Positions 16,147 to 23,596 of a DNA stretch of 64,000 bases are shown here, piece by piece; positions within the stretch are counted from its first letter, which is position 1, and the number at the start of each line of letters is the position of its first letter. Source of the stretch: 2-01-FULL-39-28 sp964436165 (GTDB lineage Bacteria; Patescibacteriota; Minisyncoccia; 2-02-FULL-40-12; GWA2-44-9); assembly GCA_964436165.1 (NCBI GenBank), contig CAYTBY010000001.1, positions 62,001-126,000 on the forward strand. Direction: 5' to 3'. The notes under the pieces are model-generated. The model was given only the letters and a program-made list of their open reading frames with translations. It made no database searches and was not told the DNA's origin. A program made the position numbers and the translations under genes.

Positions 16147-16320
16147 ATGAAAACTACTAAAGTTAAAAATAAAAAAGAGAACAAAACCGATTGGAAATAT
16201 TTTGATGATTGTCTGATCTGCAAAGCTATGGAAAAAGCTGATAAGCGGGGTAGAAATTTGTCTATGGAAGAATTAAAATCAGCATTTAAAGAACAGAATA
16301 AGAAAAATAATAAAACTTAA
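16147..16320 (+). CDS. small Cys-containing protein, island-edge copy 1
   Basis: 57 residues: basic N-terminus MKTTKVKNKKENKTDW, then YFDDCLICKAM, ADKRGRNLS and a basic helix ending QNKKNNKT. It is strongly similar to the 60-residue protein at 20887-21069, with the CxxC pair conserved. A TAATAA box stands 6 bases before ATG, as in the second copy. The next gene starts directly after its stop. Family not recognised; the CxxC may bind metal. The palindrome 25 bases upstream is part of the duplicated unit. Confidence 0.75.
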   Translation: MKTTKVKNKKENKTDWKYFDDCLICKAMEKADKRGRNLSMEELKSAFKEQNKKNNKT

Positions 16321-17793
16321 ATGAAGAAGGGTACAATTGGAAAAGTTGTAGATTACTATTTTTCAAATCCACAATATTTGAGGGAGGTTGAGGGGGCGAT
16401 GATAGAATTTTTTGAGGTCGAATCAGCTCAAGCGCTAAGAAGAAGGAGTATGGATGAAAAAGAACTTGGATTTTTTACCGAATGGTTTATCTTTGATTAT
16501 CAATGGAGAGATGGGGGAACTACGTTGGAAAGTTTTTGTGATAACAATCCGCTTGGTTTTGAGAAGGCAGATTTACAAATATATAAAGATTTACAGGCAA
16601 ATCTCTATGGCATGTGGGAAGTGGTCTCTGTCGAGCCTGGCAAAAGTCTCGAATTGGAAAATCTACAGACCGGTAAAAAGTTCAACGTCAAAGAATATAA
16701 AGCCACTTTCCAATTACGTCCCAAAGACATTTTTTATAATCGCCTTGCCTTCATAGATAGCCGTTGGGAAATCGTAGGAGCTGATTCGTTCAATCTTGGC
16801 ATTAAATTCAATAAATCCGTTAAGGAAATATGGCGAAAAGATAGATCTTTGATTACCCCAAAAGATGCTGTTAAGATGTGGGATAGTCATTCTGATAATG
16901 GTGTTGAGTCGCATGGTGATTTGCGATCAATAGAAGAAGTGGAAGAAAAATTTTCCAGGATGCTGAAGAAATTTAAGATTGATACTTTTGTTACAACGGG
17001 GCTAGTTAAAAAATGGATATACAATCTTAAACGTAATGCTACGGCACATACAGAGATTATCGATCGTCTAACCGGATTGGTAAATTTTAACGATCTCGGT
17101 GAATCGCTAGACATAGAAGATCTCATCGGTTCATATAATGATTTTTATAATTTATGTCTGCAAAAAGGTTTAAAAAATAAATCGCCCGGCCAGCTTGTAG
17201 CCGAAAGGGATAATTCTTATGAACCTGATTTTGAAATGAACATTACGCCTATTGGCCACGGCGAAGATTTGGATAAATTATATGAGAAGGCTTTTAACGA
17301 AATGAATTCGGGAGATTATTATAACGCGCTCAAGAGTTTCGATAGGTGTTTTAAAGAATTTTTAAAAAGGCGTACCACAGTATTTTATATTTATCGTTTA
17401 TATGCAAATAAGGCAGTATCTCATTTTGCATGTGGACAAAGAGCTGAAGGCAAAAAGATGGTCGATATGGCCTTAGAATTAAATCCGAATTATGATTTTG
17501 GTCAAAAACTCTTGCGTCAATATAAGGATGGTGAGTTCGATTTTGATATTAAGAAAATATTAGGGATAAAATTGTCTACAAATTATCTTAAAAAAGACTC
17601 TTCAGAACTTTATTATGACTTCCTTAAAACATTGGGTATTAATTTTGCCACGCCAACTCTAACTACTTCGGAGATTAGGATATACAATCCAAAAGGCGAG
17701 CTTGTGAAAGCTGGCCGGAATGATCCTTGTCCGTGCAAAGCCAAGCATCCCGATGGCCGTTTCAAAAAGTTTAAACATTGTCACGGCCGGTAA
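16321..17793 (+). CDS. SEC-C zinc-motif protein with TPR-like region, unknown function
   Basis: 490 residues. The last 30 residues form a SEC-C zinc-binding motif, NDPCPC...FKHCHG, like the tail of SecA. Residues about 318-400 look like TPR helices (LYEKAFNEMNSGDYYNALKSF and YANKAVSHFACG). The N-terminal 200 residues (FFTEWFIFDYQW) are characteristic of several SEC-C proteins of unknown role. There is no signal peptide or membrane segment. The ATG follows the stop of the small upstream gene without a gap, so the two are probably one operon. It could act in protein or RNA binding inside the accessory island; no enzyme motif is seen. Confidence 0.7.
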   Translation: MKKGTIGKVVDYYFSNPQYLREVEGAMIEFFEVESAQALRRRSMDEKELGFFTEWFIFDYQWRDGGTTLESFCDNNPLGFEKADLQIYKDLQANLYGMWEVVSVEPGKSLELENLQTGKKFNVKEYKATFQLRPKDIFYNRLAFIDSRWEIVGADSFNLGIKFNKSVKEIWRKDRSLITPKDAVKMWDSHSDNGVESHGDLRSIEEVEEKFSRMLKKFKIDTFVTTGLVKKWIYNLKRNATAHTEIIDRLTGLVNFNDLGESLDIEDLIGSYNDFYNLCLQKGLKNKSPGQLVAERDNSYEPDFEMNITPIGHGEDLDKLYEKAFNEMNSGDYYNALKSFDRCFKEFLKRRTTVFYIYRLYANKAVSHFACGQRAEGKKMVDMALELNPNYDFGQKLLRQYKDGEFDFDIKKILGIKLSTNYLKKDSSELYYDFLKTLGINFATPTLTTSEIRIYNPKGELVKAGRNDPCPCKAKHPDGRFKKFKHCHGR

Positions 17794-17847
17794 AGTTGCT
17801 GCACGATTCACTAAGCGGTTATTGGGCCACAAGATAGTTGGCATCCT

Positions 17848-17876
17848 TTGACACAATATAAACTAAGTGATAAGAT
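17848..17876 (+). promoter_or_regulatory. promoter of the fic gene
   Basis: TTGACA at 17848-17853, 17-base spacer, TAAGAT at 17871-17876; about 26 bases of leader before ATG 17909, with no Shine-Dalgarno. Confidence 0.65.
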
Positions 17877-17908
17877 AGTATATATCTACAAAAGACGCAT
17901 AGACTTTT

Positions 17909-19039
17909 ATGAATATCGAAATCGGTAAGAATATAATACAAAAAGGAGGATTTAAGGCCTTTATCCCTAATACCTTCCCCCCTAGGGGCATTTTTAACCT
18001 ACCCCAAGATATTTTGATAAAAGCTGCCGAAGCCGATCGTTTAGTCGGTAAATTAGATGGGGTAACTCATACACTCCCTGATGTCGATTTTTTTCTCTCG
18101 ATGTTTGTGGCTAAAGATGCTGAATCTTCTTCCCAAATCGAAGGCACTAAGGCAACTATCATAGATGCCATGGAGATAAAAGCAGGCGTTGCTATAAAAG
18201 ATACTGATGCCGATGATATTTTGTATTATATTAAGGCACTAAACTATGGACTCAAAAGATTAGAAAAATTTCCTTTATCACTTCGTCTAATTCGGGAAAT
18301 TCACGCACAACTTATGACTGGAGCTCGGGCAACACATTTTTCAGATCCGGGAGAGTTTCGTAAATCTCAAAATTGGATTGGCGGCACAAGACCTGATAAT
18401 GCTTCTTTTGTTCCGCCGACCGTAGAAGAAATGCAATGTGCTCTCAATGATCTTGAGAAGTTTTTGCATAATGAAAAATCTACTTTGCCTATTATTCATG
18501 TTGCTTTGACCCATGCTCAGTTTGAAACTATACACCCTTTTCTTGATGGAAATGGAAGGACGGGCCGATTAATAATTACCATGCTCTTGTGCCACAGAAA
18601 TATGCTCGAAAGACCAGTACTTTTTCTATCTTCGTATTTCAGGAAATATCAAAAAGTTTATTATCAAAAACTCCTAGGCTATCATTATGGTGAAGTTGGA
18701 GCTTGGCTGAACTTTTTTCTTGATGGCGTGATTGAGACAGCTAACAATGGCATTTTAGTTTCAAAACAGATAACTAAACTTCGAGAAGATGATATGGCAA
18801 AAATTCTGGCGCTTGCCAAAAGAGAATCGGAAAGCGGTGTTTTGGTGTTGCAAAAATTATATGCTCAGCCAATTGTTTCAACTCGAAATATTATGAAATG
18901 GACTGGCTTCAGTCGGGCTGGCGCCCAAAAACTCGTTGATAGATTTATTAATCTTGGTATTCTTGAGCTGAAGGATGAGAAAGAAACATATGACCGCACT
19001 TATATTTATGGGAAGTATGTTCAGATCTTTACTCAATAG
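17909..19039 (+). CDS. Fic-domain protein (AMPylase or deAMPylase type)
   Basis: 376 residues. The catalytic loop HPFLDGNGRTGRL (about residue 208) is complete, with the catalytic His and phosphate-binding Gly-Asn-Gly-Arg, so it should transfer AMP or a related group from a nucleotide to a protein hydroxyl. The N-terminal Fic_N part contains SSSQIEGT (about residue 72), which fits the inhibitory-helix pattern (S/T)xxxE(G/N) located before the Fic core, i.e. self-inhibited class II. The C-terminus holds a winged helix (MKWTGFSRAGAQKLVDRFI). It lies in the accessory island beside a toxin-antitoxin pair. Target unknown; DNA binding by the C-terminus is inferred. Confidence 0.9.
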   Translation: MNIEIGKNIIQKGGFKAFIPNTFPPRGIFNLPQDILIKAAEADRLVGKLDGVTHTLPDVDFFLSMFVAKDAESSSQIEGTKATIIDAMEIKAGVAIKDTDADDILYYIKALNYGLKRLEKFPLSLRLIREIHAQLMTGARATHFSDPGEFRKSQNWIGGTRPDNASFVPPTVEEMQCALNDLEKFLHNEKSTLPIIHVALTHAQFETIHPFLDGNGRTGRLIITMLLCHRNMLERPVLFLSSYFRKYQKVYYQKLLGYHYGEVGAWLNFFLDGVIETANNGILVSKQITKLREDDMAKILALAKRESESGVLVLQKLYAQPIVSTRNIMKWTGFSRAGAQKLVDRFINLGILELKDEKETYDRTYIYGKYVQIFTQ

Positions 19040-19043
19040 AATC

Positions 19044-19223
19044 GTGAAAACAAAAACTAAAAAAGAAATATATTATAAGTGCAGGAAATGTGGCGATGAG
19101 ATTTATTGGAATACCCGCAAGAAAATGATCCACTGTAAATGTGGCGCTATTGCTGTAGACGGATGCGAAGATTATATAAGGCTGATTGGCGAAGAAAATG
19201 ATTATAAGTCAATCAAAAAATAG
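19044..19223 (+). CDS. small zinc-ribbon protein after fic
   Basis: 59 residues from GTG 19044, five bases after the fic stop; longer starts at 18975 or 19017 would overlap fic. It has CRKCGDEIYW and, 16 residues later, CKCGAIAVDGCEDYIRLIG, a four-Cys zinc ribbon with the CSCG..AVDGG-like tail seen in a small family of uncharacterised proteins (DUF7695-like, from memory). No catalytic residues. Probably co-transcribed with fic, perhaps as an immunity or regulatory partner; this is inference only. Confidence 0.55.
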   Translation: MKTKTKKEIYYKCRKCGDEIYWNTRKKMIHCKCGAIAVDGCEDYIRLIGEENDYKSIKK

Positions 19224-19285
19224 TTTCCTAATCGTCTAATCATATCAAAAAGTGCTATGAGAAATAAAAAAAATCGCAGAGCGAC

Positions 19286-19321
19286 TTGCATTTTTAAATT
19301 GATGTACGTTATAATGTACGT
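19286..19321 (+). promoter_or_regulatory. promoter and direct-repeat operator of the toxin-antitoxin pair
   Basis: TTGCAT (19286-19291), 18-base spacer, TATAAT (19310-19315), 6 bases before ATG 19322 (leaderless). Two direct copies of ATGTACGT (19302-19309 and 19314-19321) straddle the -10 box, a natural site for antitoxin autorepression. Confidence 0.7.
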
Positions 19322-19702
19322 ATGAATATAAAGACAACCATACCTATCTCAGAAGCTAGGAAAAATATATTTAAAATCTCAGAAAAGATTCAAAAACCTG
19401 GTGTTTATTTTACTTTCACTGAAAAAGGCAAACCCAAGGGTGTTATTATGTCAGCCGAAGAGTTTGAATCTTGGACAGAAACAATGGAGGTTATGCAGCA
19501 ATTTCCCAACCTTGACAAGGATATTGCCGAAGCTGATAGAGCAATCCGGACCGGACAATATAAGAGATATCCCACCCTGGATGATCTTAAGAAGGACTGG
19601 GGTTTTAAAGTTGCAGAAAAAGTAAATAAAAAAGATGCCATTTCAATTGTATCTAAAACCAAAAGTAAGAAAAAAACTTCAAGATATTCGGGAAAAAGAT
19701 AG
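19322..19702 (+). CDS. Phd/YefM-type antitoxin
   Basis: 126 residues. The N-terminus TTIPISEARKNIFKISEKI followed by GVYFTFTEKGKPKGVIMSAEEFESW is the Phd/YefM DNA-binding fold. The C-terminal part (LDKDIAEADRAIRTGQYKRYPTLDD) is the region that wraps the toxin. It neutralises the RelE-like toxin encoded downstream and should repress the operon through the repeats at its promoter. The last 68 bases overlap the toxin gene in another frame, giving an unusually basic C-terminus (SKTKSKKKTSRYSGKR). Leaderless start at 19322. Confidence 0.88.
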   Translation: MNIKTTIPISEARKNIFKISEKIQKPGVYFTFTEKGKPKGVIMSAEEFESWTETMEVMQQFPNLDKDIAEADRAIRTGQYKRYPTLDDLKKDWGFKVAEKVNKKDAISIVSKTKSKKKTSRYSGKR

Positions 19703-19886
19703 GAAACGCATTGTCGGTGCTTTTGATTCTATAGTAAATGATCCTTTCTTTGGGAAGCAACTTCATGGCGAACGAGTCGGTCAATATTCGGTTCGGGTTT
19801 GGCCCCATCGAATTATTTATCGTGTTGATAAAAATCGATTACTTGTCATTATTATCGAATTTGGTCATCGTCAGGGAATTTATTAA
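19635..19886 (+). CDS. RelE/ParE-family toxin
   Basis: 83 residues, normal for the family. It begins FQLYLKPKVRKKLQDI and contains DPFFGKQLHGERVGQYSVRVWPHRIIYRVDKNRLLVIIIEFGHRQGIY: the basic central strand and the final beta-hairpin with His-Arg typical of RelE-like mRNA interferases. It probably cleaves ribosome-bound mRNA when free. The gene overlaps the antitoxin by 68 bases, far more than the usual 4-10, which ties its translation to the antitoxin's. Confidence 0.85.
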   Translation: MPFQLYLKPKVRKKLQDIREKDRKRIVGAFDSIVNDPFFGKQLHGERVGQYSVRVWPHRIIYRVDKNRLLVIIIEFGHRQGIY

Positions 19887-19889
19887 AAA

Positions 19890-20390
19890 ATGACAGAAAA
19901 ATTATCTTCAAAATCCGTTGAGAAGAAAGAAAATTTACCTAAAGCCGAAACTATAACCGGACAAGAACTTTTTGATTTAATCTATAAAGGAGAATCAGAG
20001 CCTCAAGATGATCGCTTTTTAAACTCTAAGGAAGGCGGAGTTTTTAAATATTTTAATATCTAAAATCTTATAAATATACATAAAAGTCGTGATAACTTTT
20101 TCTATCCTATAATTAAAATTGATAATAAGATCGTTGCCATCTGCGAACTCGAAAAGAGCCCCTATGAAGAAAATTTATATTGGATAACTGGTGTTTCCGT
20201 AGATTCTACTTATCGAGGCAAGCGTTATGCGTCTATGGTTTTAGAAGAGACATTTAGATTTGCCGAAGAAAAAGGCGTTGCATTATTGGGTTCGCGGTAT
20301 TCTGAGGAAGGATCTGCGAAGTTAAAATCAGTTTGTGATAGATTGGCAGATAAATACGGAGTAGAATTTAGGGAGAGTGAGCATCAATAA
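19890..20390 (+). pseudogene. GNAT acetyltransferase with a premature in-frame TAA
   Basis: One reading frame of 166 codons is interrupted by TAA at 20061-20063 (codon 58). The first part encodes MTEKLSSKSVEKKENLPKAE...; after the stop the same frame continues with NFFYPIIKIDNKIVAICELE, TGVSVDSTYRGKRYASMVLEE and a final LADKYGVEF, which is the GNAT core with the acetyl-CoA loop (RGKRYAS, in place of RGxGxA). The stop lies before the acetyl-CoA site, so a full enzyme cannot be made by ordinary translation. No ATG with a ribosome-binding site restarts the core. Nonsense mutation or sequencing error are the options. Confidence 0.75.
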
Positions 20391-20426
20391 AATCTTTCCT
20401 AATCGTCTAAAATTTTAAGAAGTGTC

Positions 20427-20714
20427 ATGGGAAATAATATGGAAAATTTAGAGCAAAAAATCCAAAAAATTGAGGAAAGAAATCAGCGAGTCGAAGTTGA
20501 TAAAGCATGGGAAACAAGCTGGACAAGGCGAGTTTTGTTGGCCATATTTACATATATTTCAATCGGAGTGTATATGTGGGCAATTGAGATAACGCGCTCG
20601 TGGTTGAATGCAGTAGTACCCGCTGTGGCATTTATGCTATCAACGCTCACAATGCCGCTTTTCAAAAAATTATGGCTGAAAAACAAGGAAAAATCCCTGC
20701 GTGACAGTATTTAA
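20427..20714 (+). CDS. small two-helix membrane protein with N-terminal coiled coil
   Basis: 95 residues (or 91 from ATG 20439). The first 25 residues (MENLEQKIQKIEERNQRVEVD) form a heptad-like acidic/basic helix. Two transmembrane helices follow: LLAIFTYISIGVYMWAI and LNAVVPAVAFMLSTLTM. The tail is basic. Small proteins of this design are common in Patescibacteria but I know no function. The 40 bases before it (TTTCCTAATCGTCTAA...) resemble a stretch at 19225-19266 before the toxin-antitoxin promoter. Confidence 0.65.
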   Translation: MGNNMENLEQKIQKIEERNQRVEVDKAWETSWTRRVLLAIFTYISIGVYMWAIEITRSWLNAVVPAVAFMLSTLTMPLFKKLWLKNKEKSLRDSI

Positions 20715-20738
20715 AGTGTAAAAATGTGGTCTTGCTTG

Positions 20739-20757
20739 TCCTGAGGTATTCGAAGGA
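20739..20757. repeat. intergenic copy of a CCTGAG..TCGAAGG palindromic repeat
   Basis: TCCTGAG followed by a short spacer and TTCGAAGGA; the same type occurs inside a gene at 27684-27705. The surrounding 20715-20830 holds no gene. Confidence 0.6.
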
Positions 20758-20830
20758 TAAATAGCTCGGAACATCAGCAGTTTTCCGGGTCGAGAATATA
20801 GAGTAAAATCATTTTTTTGAAAATAATAAC

Positions 20831-20862
20831 GCTAGGAGTTATGATATATCATAACTCCTAGC
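20831..20862. repeat. 32-bp perfect palindrome at the right edge of the accessory island (copy 2)
   Basis: Both 16-base arms are fully complementary. The centre is identical to 16098-16115. It precedes a paralog of the 16147 gene at almost the same distance (24-25 bases). Confidence 0.9.
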
Positions 20863-20886
20863 ACTGTATGGGTTTAATAATTTTTT

Positions 20887-21069
20887 ATGAAAACCACTAA
20901 AGTTAAAAATAAAAAAGAGAACAAAACCGATTGGGAATATTTTGATGATTGCGGAATCTGCCAGGCCATGAAAGTAGCCGATAAACAAGGAAGAAGTCTA
21001 TCGGGAAAAGAATTAGCAGAGGCATTTAAGAAGCAGAACAAAAAGAATAATGATGAAAAATATAATTAG
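20887..21069 (+). CDS. small Cys-containing protein, island-edge copy 2
   Basis: 60 residues. It shares the N-terminal 15 residues and most of the rest with the 57-residue protein at 16147: YFDDCGICQAM, ADKQGRSLSG, AFKKQNKKNN. The CxxC is kept. TAATAA lies 6 bases before ATG. Unlike copy 1 it is not followed by a SEC-C gene but by a small membrane protein. Family not recognised. Confidence 0.75.
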   Translation: MKTTKVKNKKENKTDWEYFDDCGICQAMKVADKQGRSLSGKELAEAFKKQNKKNNDEKYN

Positions 21070-21106
21070 TGAGGGGAAATATAAACGGTTTGAGCGAAAA
21101 AATTAA

Positions 21107-21325
21107 ATGTCTAAACCGATAATCTCTAGCGGGATGAGACCAATAATTTGGGGATTGATATTTTTCGGGATAGGGGCGGTGGGCTGGGTATTCTCGGTTG
21201 TTCTGGCGGTTATTACTCTCGGGGCACTTAAATTTTTAACTTATATTTTTGGGTATTTATTTGCCTTGAGTTTGCCGGTGGCCGGTATTTGGGAACTCAT
21301 CCGGTGGATTAAGAATAAAAAGTAA
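21107..21325 (+). CDS. small two-helix membrane protein
   Basis: 72 residues. Two long hydrophobic helices (IIWGLIFFGIGAVGWVFSVV and LTYIFGYLFALSLPVAGIW) and a basic C-terminus WIKNKK. No family recognised. ATG 21107 has no ribosome-binding site; it lies 37 bases after the preceding small gene. Confidence 0.6.
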   Translation: MSKPIISSGMRPIIWGLIFFGIGAVGWVFSVVLAVITLGALKFLTYIFGYLFALSLPVAGIWELIRWIKNKK

Positions 21326-21384
21326 GTTTATTAAATGAATCATCCGCGTCGAGCCTTATTTAAAAAAGTGATAAACTATATAAT

Positions 21385-22518
21385 ATGAAATTCGAATTAA
21401 GCCCTTTTCTCCAAGCCCTAGTCGCTATCCTAATTGTTGTCGGTGGACCCTTCCTTTTGTTCGGTCCCGGTCCGGTCCAAAGTCCTGTCCAAAATCCGGA
21501 TACTAGCCCAAATACGGTTGAGCTTAATCTGAATAGTAAAATATACGTCGCTATTGAAGGAGAGGGCAAAATCTCGGTCATAGATCCCGTGGGACAGAAA
21601 GTCGTTAAGAACATCGATCTTTCCGGTTTTATGCCCCACAATGTTCAGGTTAGTCCGGACAATAAAACCGTCTGGGTTACCGGAAATGCCGCGGCTCATA
21701 GTCATTCCATCCGTCTTATTCAATCGGTAAATGCCGAGGGAGATAACCCGGATGAAGTAATTGTGATTGATCCCTCTTCAGATAAGGTCATAAAAAGAAT
21801 ACCGATAAGACCGGGAATTCATTTGGCCCATGTTGTACTAACTCCCGATTCCAGATATGCCTATGTAACAGCTCAGACAGAGGGAGTCATCAATAAGATA
21901 GATGCGGTAAGTTTCAGATTGATAAAAAGTATTAAAACCGGAGAAGAAAGCCAGCCTCACGGATTAAGAATATCGCTTGATGAAAAATATGCCTATGTTG
22001 CAATGTTGGGCAGTAGGGCTTTGGGCATACTAGACCTTTCCAATGACAGCTTTTCTGAGATTTTCCTGGGCGGAGCAGCGGTACAGGCCGGCGTGACTCC
22101 GGATAATAAATATGCCGTAGTGTCTCTCTATGACACGAAGCGACTCGCCATTTACGATGTTATCGGTAAAAAGATTAATTACGTTGAGCTTCCCGTAAGT
22201 GCCAAGGGGCCTATCCAGATGTACTCAACTCCTGATTCGCGTTTCATTTATCTTGCCGATCAGGGATATTATTTTGAACAGCCGTCCAGCGAGTGGGTTT
22301 ATAAAATTGATATGATGGCTAAAAAAGTCGTGAAAGAAATTAAAGCCGGAAAAGCGCCTCATGGCGTGGTCGTCTCCGGTGACGGAAAATTTGTTTATGT
22401 TACTAATCTTTTAAGTGAGGATGTTTCGGTGATAGATACTTCCAGCGATCAAGAAGTGGGACGGATCAAAGTTGGAAAAGAACCTAATGGTATAAGCGTG
22501 TGGAATAAAAATAACTAA
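21385..22518 (+). CDS. YVTN-type beta-propeller protein, membrane-anchored or secreted
   Basis: 377 residues. After a hydrophobic N-terminal helix (LQALVAILIVVGGPFLLFG) come about seven repeats of roughly 40 residues with the propeller pattern VIDP..DKVIKRI..G..PH.V..SPD.KYAYV, for example KVVKEIKAGKAPHGVVVSGD and DVSVIDTSSDQEVGRI. Such folds bind ligands or partner proteins at the cell surface; no catalytic residues can be assigned. Leads a run of three same-strand genes (22536, 22964) with short gaps. Confidence 0.8.
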   Translation: MKFELSPFLQALVAILIVVGGPFLLFGPGPVQSPVQNPDTSPNTVELNLNSKIYVAIEGEGKISVIDPVGQKVVKNIDLSGFMPHNVQVSPDNKTVWVTGNAAAHSHSIRLIQSVNAEGDNPDEVIVIDPSSDKVIKRIPIRPGIHLAHVVLTPDSRYAYVTAQTEGVINKIDAVSFRLIKSIKTGEESQPHGLRISLDEKYAYVAMLGSRALGILDLSNDSFSEIFLGGAAVQAGVTPDNKYAVVSLYDTKRLAIYDVIGKKINYVELPVSAKGPIQMYSTPDSRFIYLADQGYYFEQPSSEWVYKIDMMAKKVVKEIKAGKAPHGVVVSGDGKFVYVTNLLSEDVSVIDTSSDQEVGRIKVGKEPNGISVWNKNN

Positions 22519-22535
22519 TATAATACAATTAATAC

Positions 22536-22943
22536 ATGACTAATCAAAAATTGTTTGAGTGGGCGTTGAGGATAGGCGTGGCCGGAGAATTTATCGGCCA
22601 TGGGGTTTTTGCCTTGCAGGGCAAAAAGGATTGGATAGGATGGTTTGGAAAATTTGGAGTTAATGATCCGGAGATGGCAAAGAATTTGCTATTTCTTATC
22701 GGTTTGACGGATTTGGCAGTGGCGGTGTTTGTTTTGATAAAACCGATCAGAATTGCCCTTCTTTGGGCGGTGGCATGGGGATTCTGGACGGCGCTGTTGA
22801 GGCCGTTAGTCGGCATGCCCGTATGGGATTTTATCGAAAGGTGGGCGAACTGGGCGGCGCCGTTGGCATTGCTGGCTTTTTACGGATGGCCAAAGGGTTT
22901 GAAAAACTGGTTCAGGGTAAAGAATCAAGACATTGTTCAATAA
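22536..22943 (+). CDS. DoxX-like membrane protein
   Basis: 135 residues with four hydrophobic helices. WALRIGVAGEFIGHGVFAL, FLIGLTDLAVAVFVLI and the final LALLAFYGWPKG match the layout of DoxX-like small integral membrane proteins, whose role (redox or membrane stress) is poorly known. The start has TACAAT 6 bases upstream (22524-22529), consistent with leaderless transcription, though co-transcription with the propeller gene is also possible. Confidence 0.6.
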   Translation: MTNQKLFEWALRIGVAGEFIGHGVFALQGKKDWIGWFGKFGVNDPEMAKNLLFLIGLTDLAVAVFVLIKPIRIALLWAVAWGFWTALLRPLVGMPVWDFIERWANWAAPLALLAFYGWPKGLKNWFRVKNQDIVQ

Positions 22944-22963
22944 ACTGTGAAGTAATATAAATT

Positions 22964-23452
22964 ATGTCCACCGAAAAAGAAAAAAATAAAAAACTGGCCC
23001 TCAAATTTTTAAAAGACCATAAAACGGCTGTGATTGCGACGGCCTCAAGAAGCGGGGAACCGGAAGCGGCGACACTTTTTTACGCTATCGATAATAATTT
23101 TACTTTTAGTTTCATGACCGATAAAGAAAGCAGGAAATACAAAAACTTAAAAGAAAATCCTCATGTTGCGATAGTAGTTGGTACCGGTCCGGACGTTATG
23201 TCGGTTCAATGCGGGGGTCATGCCGAAATAATTGATTATCTCAAAGATACGGATCGGGCCGAAAAGATAATAAGGAAGGTAATAGATAATACTAAACTGC
23301 ATGGCGGTCCGCCTGCCTTGCCGGTGCTCATGAATCCAGATGTGGAGCTGGGTGTTTTTACGATAAAGCCGGAATGGATGACGATGCTTAATCTGGAGTA
23401 TAAAAAAGACCCCGAAGGTTATAAGTCTGAATATTACAAGGTTCTTCCATAA
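22964..23452 (+). CDS. pyridoxamine 5'-phosphate oxidase-like flavin-binding protein
   Basis: 162 residues. The split-barrel fold is seen in LKDHKTAVIATASRSGEPEAATLFYAI, FSFMTDKESRKYKNLKENPHVAIVV and the later LGVFTIKPEWMTML. Family members bind FMN or F420 and reduce or detoxify small molecules, or bind haem. Substrate not deducible. ATG 22964 lies 20 bases after the DoxX-like gene; a good terminator follows. Confidence 0.85.
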   Translation: MSTEKEKNKKLALKFLKDHKTAVIATASRSGEPEAATLFYAIDNNFTFSFMTDKESRKYKNLKENPHVAIVVGTGPDVMSVQCGGHAEIIDYLKDTDRAEKIIRKVIDNTKLHGGPPALPVLMNPDVELGVFTIKPEWMTMLNLEYKKDPEGYKSEYYKVLP

Positions 23453-23493
23453 TTTAACTTAGGAACTGGCTCGGATAAAGAAGTGAGTTAAAG

Positions 23494-23526
23494 ACCGTCT
23501 TTCGATTGATTTCGGGGCGGTTTTTG
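23494..23526 (+). terminator. terminator after the flavin-type oxidase gene
   Basis: Stem ACCGTCTT / GGGGCGGT with G-U pairs, followed by five T. Confidence 0.6.
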
Positions 23527-23552
23527 TCTGGACAAATAAAAAAATATAGGAT
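23524..23552 (+). promoter_or_regulatory. candidate promoter of the GH57 gene
   Basis: TTGTCT at 23524-23529, 17-base spacer, TAGGAT at 23547-23552. It starts inside the T-run of the previous terminator. Confidence 0.45.
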
Positions 23553-23596
23553 AGAACTCAGATAGTTTTCGGCGTTCTTTGAAAAGGCGGTTCAAA

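Noticed and set aside
19890..20390. Stop-codon recoding at TAA 20061
   Set aside because: TAA ends many intact genes here (for example 16147-16320), so a recoded TAA is not credible.
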